Shown one piece after another: positions 26,760 through 34,528 of a DNA stretch of 64,000 bases. The stretch's first letter is position 1, and each line of letters begins with the position of its first letter. This DNA is from Bradyrhizobium xenonodulans (GTDB lineage Bacteria > Pseudomonadota > Alphaproteobacteria > Rhizobiales > Xanthobacteraceae). The stretch spans positions 6,664,501 through 6,728,500 of the forward strand of contig NZ_CP089391.1 of assembly GCF_027594865.1 (NCBI RefSeq), written 5' to 3'. Under the pieces are notes generated by a model. It was not told the origin of the DNA. It worked only from the letters and a program-made list of their open reading frames with translations, and searched no databases. The position numbers were made by a program, and so were the translations under genes.

Positions 26760-27422
26760 CTACCCCTTAACTCCCACCATCACGTCGATCGCGCCCTTTA
26801 CGATCGCCTCCAGATCCTTGCGCGAGACGCTGGCGCGGGAGCGGATGGCGATCGAGTGCACGGTCGACGATGCGACCTGCGCCAGCACGGCAGGATCGGC
26901 GCTCTCCGGCAATTCGCCTTTCTCCTTGGCGCGGCGAAAGCAATTCGTGAAAGCCTTGTCGAGCTCCGACAGGCCATCCAGCACCATGGCGCGGATCTCG
27001 GGATCACTCACCGCTTCGGACGCCGCGGTCACGACCGTGAAGCAGCCGCGCGGACCGGTCTCGCCGGAGAGATAGATGTTCAGCGCGGAAGCGAAGATGC
27101 GCTCGAGCCGTTGGCGCACCGGCATCTCCTGGCGAAAGATCTCCACCATCGCTGCGCGCGCTTCCTCGCGATAGCGCTGGTAGCTCTTGATGTAGAGCTC
27201 GCGCTTGTCGCCGAACGCGCCATAGAGGCTCGGCCGGTTCATGCCGGTGGCTTCGCTTAAATCGTCCAGCGACGTCGCCGCAAAGCCCTGCCGGCGGAAC
27301 AGGTCGAGCGCCTTGCCGAGCGCGATTTCGGGCTCGTAGGCGCGCGGGCGGCCGCGGCGCTTCGGCTCGCCGCGGCGCTCGGGCTCATTGGCAGCAGCTG
27401 GCGGCTTTGATTTTTGTACCAT
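26760..27422 (-). CDS. TetR/AcrR family regulator divergent from glutathione transferase
   Basis: A 220-aa regulator with a basic N-terminus (ERRGEPKRRGRPRAYEPE), the helix-turn-helix FAATSLDDLSEATGMNRPSLYGAFGDK cut here as residues about 47-75, and a ligand-binding domain with GPRGCFTVVTAASEA. Its start codon lies in one arm of a perfect 16-bp inverted repeat; the other arm lies in the leader of the divergent gst gene. This suggests repression of both. The inducer is unknown, but GST linkage points to electrophiles. Confidence 0.9.
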   Translation of the reverse strand: MVQKSKPPAAANEPERRGEPKRRGRPRAYEPEIALGKALDLFRRQGFAATSLDDLSEATGMNRPSLYGAFGDKRELYIKSYQRYREEARAAMVEIFRQEMPVRQRLERIFASALNIYLSGETGPRGCFTVVTAASEAVSDPEIRAMVLDGLSELDKAFTNCFRRAKEKGELPESADPAVLAQVASSTVHSIAIRSRASVSRKDLEAIVKGAIDVMVGVKG

Positions 27423-27477
27423 TTCGCAAATTAATCCTTGACCAAGCCTATATTATGCAAGATGGTACAAAAATCAA
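27407..27477. promoter_or_regulatory. 16-bp perfect inverted repeat in the tetR-gst control region
   Basis: TTGATTTTTGTACCAT (27407-27422) and its exact reverse complement (27462-27477) are 39 nt apart. Each copy has a quasi-palindromic TTGTACCA core. The left arm covers the tetR start codon. The right arm is 74 bp before the gst ATG. Most likely paired TetR operators. Confidence 0.7.
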
Positions 27478-27550
27478 TCTGGCCAGGTTGAGCGACAGTC
27501 CGAAAGTCACACGAGAAGAGTCACAGAGGAATTGCCCAAGGAGGCCCAAG

Positions 27551-28195
27551 ATGGATCTTTATTTCTCGCCCCTCGCCTGCTCCATGGCGACCCGCGTCGC
27601 GCTGTATGAAGCCGGCGCCGAGGCGAATTATCTCGAAGTCGATCCGCCGACCAAGAAAGTGCTGAACGACGGCACCGACTTCCGCACCGTCAACCCGATC
27701 GGTCTCGTGCCGACATTGCGTACCGACGAGGGCGTGGTGGTGACCGAGAACGCGGCGATCCTGCAATATGTCGCCGACCGTTTCCCGCAATCCGGCCTCG
27801 GCGCGGCGCAGGGCATCGATCGCACCCGGCTGCACCAGTGGCTCTGCTTCATCGGCACCGAGCTGCACAAGGGGCTCTTCATCCCCGTGCTCGACCGCAA
27901 GGCGCCGCAGGAGATGAAAGCCTATGCGCTGGAGAAGAACCTGTCGCGGCTCGACTATCTCGACAATTACCTGAAAGGCCGCGACTTCCTGCTCGACCAT
28001 TTCAGCGTCGCCGATGCCTATCTGGTCACGGTCATCAATTGGACCATGGCGACGCCGCCGATCGAGCTCGCCAAATGGCCCAACGTGAAGGCCTATTACG
28101 AGCGCCTGCGCCAGCGGCCGTCGGTCGCAAAGGCGATCGCCGAGGAGTTCGAGCTGTACAAGGCCGAGCAGGCGCGGAAGAAGGCGGCGGCGTAA
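27551..28195 (+). CDS. Glutathione S-transferase
   Basis: A 214-aa cytosolic transferase of the beta-like class. ATG 27551 has AAGGAGG 6 nt upstream. The thioredoxin-like domain (1-80) has MDLYFSPLACSMATRVAL with the beta-class Cys at residue 10, NPIGLVPTL (cis-Pro) and TENAAILQYVAD (glutathione gamma-Glu binding). The helical domain (about 90-205) ends FSVADAYLVTVINW, the family's capping motif. Regulated by the divergent TetR (inference). Confidence 0.92.
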   Translation: MDLYFSPLACSMATRVALYEAGAEANYLEVDPPTKKVLNDGTDFRTVNPIGLVPTLRTDEGVVVTENAAILQYVADRFPQSGLGAAQGIDRTRLHQWLCFIGTELHKGLFIPVLDRKAPQEMKAYALEKNLSRLDYLDNYLKGRDFLLDHFSVADAYLVTVINWTMATPPIELAKWPNVKAYYERLRQRPSVAKAIAEEFELYKAEQARKKAAA

Positions 28196-28228
28196 GGCCA
28201 AAGCCGGATCTGATAGTTCGCCTGCCAG

Positions 28229-28261
28229 CGCCGTCGTCCCGGCTAGGCCGGAACGACGGCG
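28229..28261. terminator. Bidirectional terminator between gst and the XoxJ-like gene
   Basis: 15-bp stem with a single mismatch (CGCCGTCGTCCCGGC / GCCGGAACGACGGCG) and a TAG loop, between convergent genes. Confidence 0.65.
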
Positions 28262-28278
28262 TCCTTTGAGCAGTTCAG

Positions 28279-29046
28279 CTATTTCGGCGCTTGCAGCACG
28301 ATCCCATAGCGACCGTATATCCGATCGATCGTGCCGTCGTTCCGCAGCCGCTCCAGCGCGCCGTCGATGGCTTCGCGCAGCGCATCGTCCGGGCGGATCA
28401 TGCCGACGGCGACGTTCCAGTTGAGGTCGGCTACGCTCTCGTCGCGGTCCAGGATCCGGAGCGCCTTGTCCGGATGCGTCAGATTGAAATAGCTCGCGGC
28501 GGTGGGCGTGACTGCGGCGGCATCGATCTCATGGTTCGACACGGCCTCGAGGCTGTCGCTCTCGAAGCCGAAGGTCGATATGGGCACGTGCCGTTGACCG
28601 ATGATCATGGCTGCGACGGATCCGACCTGCACCCCCACTTTGGTATGCTCGTTGAGGCTCTGGAACGAGGCGAGCGTGCTGGACGACGGAACCGCGAGCG
28701 CGACACCCGCGCGATAATACGGCTTCGAGATCCTCAAGCGGGTTTCGCCTTGCGCTTCGCGGTCGGCGATGACGTCCAGAACAATGTCGCAGCCGGCGCT
28801 GCGCATTTGGTACTGCGTGATGATCCAGTCGAGCCTCAGCGAGACACCGAGCTCGCGCGCCAGCACCCGTCCCAACTCGACCTGAAAGCCGGGCGGATCT
28901 CCAGCCTTGCGCGCAAAGGGAAGCGAGTTGGGATGCGCGCAAAGCCCGATCTCGCCACTCGAGCGGACCGCCTCCAGGGTTCGCGCCTGCGCCGGTCCCG
29001 ACAGCCCGATGCCGGCAGCGACGATGACCGGGACAATTGCCTTCAT
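28279..29046 (-). CDS. MoxJ/XoxJ-like periplasmic binding protein of a quinoprotein module
   Basis: A 255-aa protein with signal peptide (PAQARTLEAV) and the fold of amino-acid-type substrate-binding proteins: PPGFQVELGRVLARELGV, ISKPYYRAGVALAVP, EIDAAAVTPTAASYF. No ABC transporter genes are near. In this position it matches the 'quinoprotein dehydrogenase-associated' binding proteins (MoxJ/XoxJ), thought to aid maturation of PQQ alcohol dehydrogenases. It is the third gene after the dehydrogenase and cytochrome. Confidence 0.8.
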   Translation of the reverse strand: MKAIVPVIVAAGIGLSGPAQARTLEAVRSSGEIGLCAHPNSLPFARKAGDPPGFQVELGRVLARELGVSLRLDWIITQYQMRSAGCDIVLDVIADREAQGETRLRISKPYYRAGVALAVPSSSTLASFQSLNEHTKVGVQVGSVAAMIIGQRHVPISTFGFESDSLEAVSNHEIDAAAVTPTAASYFNLTHPDKALRILDRDESVADLNWNVAVGMIRPDDALREAIDGALERLRNDGTIDRIYGRYGIVLQAPK

Positions 29047-29072
29047 TCCGCATCCTCATCTGGATGGATCGT

Positions 29073-29432
29073 TCATCCCTCGCGCGGCTTCAAGGCGCGG
29101 ATGTATTTGACGATCTGCTCGATCTGGGCCTCGGTGAAGGCGCCGTCGAATGCCGGCATCGCGCCCTGCTTGCCGTGCTTGATGCGGTTGCGGATAAAGT
29201 CGTCGTCGCGCGGCGAGTTCATCAGTTGCGGCCCCTTGCCGGCAGCCCGCCCGCCGTCGGAGTGACAAAAGCCGCAAGTCCCCGCGAACACCTGCTCGAC
29301 CTCAAATGTCCCATTCTCGGGCGCAGGCGTGGTGGATTGCGCCTGAGCCAGCACAGCGCACAGCAACGAGGCGCCCAGCACGGCCGGACTCGTCTTCAAA
29401 TGCAGTTTCAACACGTCCGCTCCATTCCGCAA
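29073..29432 (-). CDS. c-type cytochrome, electron acceptor of the PQQ dehydrogenase
   Basis: A small exported single-haem cytochrome of about 119 aa. The haem motif is CGFCH, the distal ligand is probably the Met in GAMPAFDG, and the C-terminus ends IVKYIRALK as in class I cytochromes. The start is uncertain: ATG 29432 is given, but GTG 29414 has GGAG 5 nt upstream and would begin at the signal peptide (LKTSPAVLGASLLCAVLAQAQ). It lies 68 bp after the dehydrogenase gene and probably takes its electrons. Confidence 0.88.
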   Translation of the reverse strand: MRNGADVLKLHLKTSPAVLGASLLCAVLAQAQSTTPAPENGTFEVEQVFAGTCGFCHSDGGRAAGKGPQLMNSPRDDDFIRNRIKHGKQGAMPAFDGAFTEAQIEQIVKYIRALKPREG

Positions 29433-29500
29433 ATCACGTGCGGCCGCTTCGATCGACCGGAGAGCGGCTTGCGCCCGCTCCCCGGCTGATCGTTTGCAGA

Positions 29501-31219
29501 CTATTTCAGGCTGAAGACGACGAGGGCACCGTCGTCACGCGGCATGCTCTTGTAGACGCCGCCGAAGTTTGGCGCGTACTCGTCCGCCAGCATACCGCCA
29601 AAGCCTGCGGTCACGGCGACGTATTGCTTGCCGCCGGCGGAGTAGCTGACGATGCCGCCCTGGTGACCGGTACCGTTGTTGTGCTTCCACAGCTCGGCCC
29701 CGGTCTCGGCATCGTAGGCGTGCAGGACGCCGCGAGAGTCGGGCACGAACACGAGATTACCCGCGGTCGACAGCACGCTCCCAAGCGGCGGCTCGGGATA
29801 GCGAACCTCCCATTTCTTCGTTCCCGTGATGGGATCGCGCGCGTCGAGGTGTCCATAGATCTCGCCGCCCGGAGGAGGCGCCATCTTGAAGTCGGCGCCG
29901 ATGTTGAGCTGGACCTGCGGTGCGGTCACCGGCGTCGTCTTCTGGACTTCCAGCGTCATGCACCATTCCTGGCCAATCTTGTAGTAGAGACCGGTCTTCG
30001 GGCTGTATGAGCCGGCGTTCCAGCTGACACCTCCGCCAATGAACGGACACAGCGGCGGTTCAGTGACCTTCCCTGCAGAGAAATCACGACGGCCGATCAG
30101 CTCGCCGGTCTTGGGATCGATATCCTTGACGAAGTTGATGTTCTCAACCAGGCGCCAGACGTTCTTCACGCCGAGATTGCGATCGTAGACGAAGACGAAG
30201 CCGCCCTTGTTCGGATGCACCACGTATTTCTGGCCGTCACGCTCGAGCATCACGAACTCGCCGACGGCGCTGTCGAAGTCCCAGGCGTCGTGCGGCAGCT
30301 CCTGATGGTAGAATTTCAGCTTGCCGGTTTCGATATCGAGGCCGATCACCGAGCTCGTATAGAGATTGTCGCCGGGACGCGCACCTTGCGTCTTGTAGTC
30401 GGCGCCCGACCAGTCGTAGAGCGGCGCCGGGTTCGCGGTGCCCCACAGGATGGTGTTGGTCTCGGAATCGTATGTGCCCGGCATCCAGCCGCCACCGCCG
30501 CCGGTGCGCCAGGAATCGTTGCCCCAGGACTTCATGGCCTCGTCGGTGCCTGCGACTGTCAGGAACTCCCACTTCTTCTTGCCGGTGGTGGCATCGACGG
30601 CGAAGATCGGGCCACGGCCCGGCCATTCACCGCCTTGCGAGCCGATAATCACGGTGCCCTTCGCGTAAAGCGGCGCGCCGGTGAAGCCGACCGTGAGCTT
30701 CTGTGAATCGATCAGCCTGGTTTCCCAGAGGACCTTTCCCGACTTCGCATCCAGCCCGAAGAGACGACCATCCATCGTACCGACGAACACCTTGCCTTCA
30801 CCGAGCGCTACGCCGCGGTTGTAGGGCGAGTGGGTCTGCCGGCTGATGAGCGCCTCATCGAGCTCCGGAAAGTACGACCAGATCACCTCGCCTGTCGCGC
30901 CGTTCAGCGCGAAGACCCGGCTGTAGGAACCCGAGTAATAGAGCACGCCATCGGCCACGAGCGGCATCGACTGCAGGCCGCGCGTCGATCGCCCGGGAAC
31001 GTGCATCCAGGCTACGCCCAGATTGCCGACGTTGTTCGCATTGATCTGCGCGAGCGGGCTGTAGTGATGGGACTTGTACGAACCGTGATAGGTGAGCCAA
31101 TCGTTCTGACCGGCGGACTCGATCCGGGACGTATCCACGGTTTGAGCCAACGCCGCCGACGCTGCAAGTGCCGTAACGGCAAGAACAGCTAAGCCCGAGC
31201 TGAGCCACTGCTTCCTCAT
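29501..31219 (-). CDS. PQQ-dependent methanol/ethanol-family alcohol dehydrogenase, lanthanide-type site
   Basis: A 572-aa periplasmic quinoprotein that oxidises an alcohol using PQQ. ATG 31219 has GGAGG 8 nt upstream, and the signal peptide ends ASAALAQ. Propeller tryptophan repeats are visible (GKVLWETR, GKKKWEF, GAELWKH). Active-site segments are present: Glu in SQGGEWPGRG, Asn in WGTANPAP, and Asp-x-Asp in PHDAWDFD (DNA 30272-30283). The second Asp marks lanthanide-dependent XoxF/ExaF-type enzymes. The vicinal Cys-Cys expected before NRGVA is absent (reads RQTHSPYNRG). This makes it an outlier from textbook XoxF, so no symbol is given. Substrate unknown. Confidence 0.88.
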   Translation of the reverse strand: MRKQWLSSGLAVLAVTALAASAALAQTVDTSRIESAGQNDWLTYHGSYKSHHYSPLAQINANNVGNLGVAWMHVPGRSTRGLQSMPLVADGVLYYSGSYSRVFALNGATGEVIWSYFPELDEALISRQTHSPYNRGVALGEGKVFVGTMDGRLFGLDAKSGKVLWETRLIDSQKLTVGFTGAPLYAKGTVIIGSQGGEWPGRGPIFAVDATTGKKKWEFLTVAGTDEAMKSWGNDSWRTGGGGGWMPGTYDSETNTILWGTANPAPLYDWSGADYKTQGARPGDNLYTSSVIGLDIETGKLKFYHQELPHDAWDFDSAVGEFVMLERDGQKYVVHPNKGGFVFVYDRNLGVKNVWRLVENINFVKDIDPKTGELIGRRDFSAGKVTEPPLCPFIGGGVSWNAGSYSPKTGLYYKIGQEWCMTLEVQKTTPVTAPQVQLNIGADFKMAPPPGGEIYGHLDARDPITGTKKWEVRYPEPPLGSVLSTAGNLVFVPDSRGVLHAYDAETGAELWKHNNGTGHQGGIVSYSAGGKQYVAVTAGFGGMLADEYAPNFGGVYKSMPRDDGALVVFSLK

Positions 31220-31548
31220 ATGCATTTCCTCCCGCTTTTGTTTGTATTGATTGCGTCTTGTAAGCGCCGCTGCGAGGGGGTGTTTGCAGTTCAGTACGCG
31301 TCGATCGTTCTCCATCGGGCATGAGCTGCCGACAGATATCCCTCTCTCTCGGCGCATATCGCCAAAGGAGCTACGTTCACTGGAGTGGTCGCTGTTGCAC
31401 TTCTGCTCGCCGTCAAAGACTACGCCGGATCACAGGGAGTGCAAAGATGGAATGCGCGCACGGCGTGAATATGACGCGAGGGCCAATTTTGAAACGACAG
31501 TCGCACTGACCGTTTCGTCTCAATCGGCAAATCTCGGACCGAAGCGGG
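31220..31548. other. Intergenic region between dctM and the PQQ dehydrogenase
   Basis: A 329-bp gap holding the dehydrogenase promoter and the end of the hyu-TRAP transcript. A weak hairpin (31491-31516, GAAACG...CGTTTC arms with an inner CAGT/ACTG) could terminate the latter. No gene or clear operator seen. Confidence 0.35.
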
Positions 31549-32853
31549 TTACCCGTACAGCACGCGCGGCAGCACCGTGACGATGCCCGGCCAGATTGTC
31601 AGCAGCAGCACGAAGCCGACCATGATGAGGAGATAGGGCATGGTGACGCGCGCGATGTAGCCGAGACCGTCGTCGGTGAGACCCTGGATCACGAACAGAT
31701 TGAATCCGACCGGCGGCGTGATCTGCGCCATCTCGACGGCGAGCACCAGGAAGATGCCGAACCAGATCTCGTCGAAGCCGGCGCCCTTCACGATCGGCAA
31801 CACGATCGGCAGCGTCATCACGATCATCGAGAAGCCGTCGAGGAAGCAGCCGAGGACGAGGTAGAAAATCACCAGCACCACGATCAGCATGAAGGGTGAC
31901 AGGCCGAGGCCCTTCACGAAGGCGGCGACCGCCTGCGGGATGCCGAGGAACGCTGCGGCGTTGCCGAGGATCGAGGCACCGAGCACGATCAGCGCGATCA
32001 TCGAGCAGGTCACGACCGAGCCGATCAGCACGTCGCGCATCACCTGCTGCGACATCGAGCCCTGCGCCCAGGCCACCAGCGCGGCGCCGAGCACGCCGAC
32101 CGCGGCGGCCTCGGACGGCGTCGCGAGCCCGCCATACATCGAGCCGAGCACGCAGGCGATCAGGAACAGCGCCGGCGCGAGATCCTTCAGCGCGGCAAAA
32201 CGCTCGCCCCACGGCACCTGCGAGAGTTTGGCTTCCGTCTCAGGCACCATGCTGCGGTTCAGCGTCGTGTGCAGCATCACCCAGCCCATGAAGGTGCCGG
32301 CCAGCAGCAAGCCTGGCAGCACGCCGGCCGTAAAAAGCTTGAGAATAGAAACGTCGCCGAGCACGCCGTAGATGATCATGATGTTGGACGGCGGGATCAA
32401 AAAGCCGAGCGTGCCGGCGCCGGCGAGCGAGCCGATCGCGATGTCGCGCGAATAGCCGCGGCGCGTGAGCTCGTTGAGCGACATGCGACCGATCACCTGC
32501 GTGGTCGCCGCCGATGAGCCCGAGATCGCTGCGAAAATGGTGCAGCCGATCACGTTCACATGCAGCAGGCGGCCGGGCAGAAGCCCGGCCCAGGGCGCGA
32601 GCCCCTGGAACAACGAGCGCGACAGGCGGGTGCGAAACAGCAGCTCACCCATCAGAATGAACAGCGGCAGCGCCAGCAGCTCCTGCGTGGTCAGGATGTT
32701 CCAGGCGTATTGCGGCAGCAGCTTGTCGAGCGGGATCGAGCGGAACATCGCGAGCAGCAGCGTCGCGGTGAGCGCGAGCGTGAGGCCGATCCAGACGCCG
32801 CACGCCAGCAGTGCAAACAGGATCGCGAACAGGGCGACGACTTCGATGGTCAT
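31549..32853 (-). CDS. TRAP transporter large permease (DctM-type)
   Basis: A 434-aa inner-membrane protein with about 12 helices, the ion-coupled translocation subunit of a TRAP importer. Family signatures are GSSAATTQVIGRMSLNEL, LGFLIPPSNIMIIYGVL, and AQITPPVGFNLFVIQGL near the end. It is the last gene of the hyuA-hyuB-dctP-dctQ-dctM run, 31 bp after the small permease, so it probably imports the hydantoinase/oxoprolinase substrate. Confidence 0.95.
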   Translation of the reverse strand: MTIEVVALFAILFALLACGVWIGLTLALTATLLLAMFRSIPLDKLLPQYAWNILTTQELLALPLFILMGELLFRTRLSRSLFQGLAPWAGLLPGRLLHVNVIGCTIFAAISGSSAATTQVIGRMSLNELTRRGYSRDIAIGSLAGAGTLGFLIPPSNIMIIYGVLGDVSILKLFTAGVLPGLLLAGTFMGWVMLHTTLNRSMVPETEAKLSQVPWGERFAALKDLAPALFLIACVLGSMYGGLATPSEAAAVGVLGAALVAWAQGSMSQQVMRDVLIGSVVTCSMIALIVLGASILGNAAAFLGIPQAVAAFVKGLGLSPFMLIVVLVIFYLVLGCFLDGFSMIVMTLPIVLPIVKGAGFDEIWFGIFLVLAVEMAQITPPVGFNLFVIQGLTDDGLGYIARVTMPYLLIMVGFVLLLTIWPGIVTVLPRVLYG

Positions 32854-32884
32854 GCAATCCTAAATCCGGAAGCGAGCAAAACAG

Positions 32885-33478
32885 TCATTCGACGGGCGTG
32901 GCCTTCATGCGGTGATCCTCCAGCGGCAGGCCGAGCGCCGCCTGGATCGCACGCGCCAGGAACTGAAGCGTGAGCAGCAGCATGCCGAAGGCGACCACCG
33001 CTTGCGGAAACCATAGCGGCGTATCGCTGGAGGTCGAGACCTGGCCGCGCACATAGGCGCCGTAAGCGAATTTCGCCATCGCCGAGGTCAGGAACGCCAT
33101 GAAGGCGAAGCCGGCCGCCGCTGTGAGGACCTCGAGCACGCGTTGCACCGGCGCTGGCACATTCTTCAGGAGCAGCACGACGCGGATGTGGCCGCCGGTG
33201 CGCAACGTCATGGCGGCTCCGAAGGTGAAGGACGCCGCCATCAGGTAGGAGGAGTACTCCCAGGCGATCGATATGCTCGGCGGGAAGAACGACAGGAAGT
33301 TCGAGAGGAAGCGCGTCGCCACCTCGCACAACATCAGCAGGGTCAGCATCAAGAGGCAACCGCCGCCGATCCAGCCGTCGAGCCGGCCGAGGCGGTCGAT
33401 GCCGTCGAGCAGGATGCGCAGCGGCGCAGGCGCCGCTGCGTTGAGGCTCTGCGGAGCTTCGGGCGAGACGCTCACCAC
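32885..33478 (-). CDS. TRAP transporter small permease (DctQ-type)
   Basis: A 197-aa, four-helix membrane protein that links the TRAP binding protein to the large permease. Helices lie at about 38-58, 72-92, 115-137 and 153-175; AWEYSSYLMAASFTFGAAMTL is typical. The start is the first of two adjacent GTG codons (33478), with GAGG 7 nt upstream. Located 9 bp after the dctP-type gene. Confidence 0.9.
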   Translation of the reverse strand: MVSVSPEAPQSLNAAAPAPLRILLDGIDRLGRLDGWIGGGCLLMLTLLMLCEVATRFLSNFLSFFPPSISIAWEYSSYLMAASFTFGAAMTLRTGGHIRVVLLLKNVPAPVQRVLEVLTAAAGFAFMAFLTSAMAKFAYGAYVRGQVSTSSDTPLWFPQAVVAFGMLLLTLQFLARAIQAALGLPLEDHRMKATPVE

Positions 33479-33487
33479 GGCTTCACC

Positions 33488-34489
33488 TCAGCCGCGCTTC
33501 ATTTCGGCAAGATAGGCTTTCACCGGCTTGTCGGCCGCCGGCACGCGCTTGAGGAACGCGTCGAGCTGCGGCGCGGTCTTGGTGCGGATGTCCGTCATCA
33601 TCGCATCTGACACCGGGATCACCTCCATACCGCCCTCCTTCAGACGATTGAGGCTGTCGACATCGGCCTTGAGCGAGTTGGCCCAGAAGGCGGGCTCCAT
33701 CTTCGCAGCGATATCAGCGACGAGCTTTTGTTGATCGCTGCTGAGTGCTTTCCAGGAATCGAGATTGACCGTGAGCATCTGCGACGACCAGACGTGGTTG
33801 GTCGGGTAGATGTATTTCAAAAATTCCCAGAACTTGCCGTCGACACCCGACACCGCCGAGGTGGAGACGCCGGAGACCGCGCCGGAGGCGAGCGCCGGAA
33901 TGGTCTCGCCCCACGGGATCATCACCGGCGCCATGCCGACCACCGCCAGCATGTCGACGGCGTTCTTGTCGGGCACGCGGATCTTGATGTTCTTGAGGCC
34001 CTCGACGTCGGCGACCTTGACCTTGAGATGCAGATATTGCGTCGGCCACGGCACGATGTAGAGGATCTTCTGGTTGTTGCGCGCGGCGACCTTCTCGTAT
34101 TCGGGCCGTACATATTTGTGCAGCACCTTCAACTCGTCCATCGAGCCGCACAGGAACGGGATGCTCTCGACGCCCATGAAGGGCTCGTCGCCGATTTGCT
34201 GGATGTTGAGCACGTCGGCGAGCGGCACGAGGCCGTCGCGTACGGCGCGGAGGTGCTCGGGGCCCTTGAAGCCGAGCTGGCCGCCGGCCTTCACGGTGAT
34301 CGCGACGCCGCCGTTGCTCTGCTTCTTCACCTCTTCGGCAAAGGCCATCGCGTTCTGGGTGTGGAAATTGCCGTCGGGCCACACCGTCGACATGTCCCAG
34401 CTGACCGTCGCGGCCCGCGCGCGGGTCGAGATGTGGCCAGCGGCGAGCAGCGTCGCTGCGCCCGCAGTGAAGTTCCGTCGCGTGATCAT
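33488..34489 (-). CDS. TRAP transporter substrate-binding protein (DctP-type)
   Basis: A 333-aa periplasmic receptor with a signal peptide (GAATLLAAGHISTRARA). TRAP family segments: VWPDGNFHTQNAMAFAEEV, LKNIKIRVPDKNAVDMLAVV (with the conserved Arg that binds carboxylates), and AVSGVSTSAVSGVDGKFWEF. The Arg suggests an organic acid ligand. Good GGAGG site before the start. It lies 39 bp after hyuB. Confidence 0.93.
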   Translation of the reverse strand: MITRRNFTAGAATLLAAGHISTRARAATVSWDMSTVWPDGNFHTQNAMAFAEEVKKQSNGGVAITVKAGGQLGFKGPEHLRAVRDGLVPLADVLNIQQIGDEPFMGVESIPFLCGSMDELKVLHKYVRPEYEKVAARNNQKILYIVPWPTQYLHLKVKVADVEGLKNIKIRVPDKNAVDMLAVVGMAPVMIPWGETIPALASGAVSGVSTSAVSGVDGKFWEFLKYIYPTNHVWSSQMLTVNLDSWKALSSDQQKLVADIAAKMEPAFWANSLKADVDSLNRLKEGGMEVIPVSDAMMTDIRTKTAPQLDAFLKRVPAADKPVKAYLAEMKRG

Positions 34490-34528
34490 CGAGCCCCTCC
34501 GTTCACGACGCGCGCATCGCCTGATGCG

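Noticed and set aside
29501..31219. Naming the quinoprotein xoxF
   Set aside because: The lanthanide Asp fits, but the missing vicinal cysteines argue against a firm XoxF assignment.
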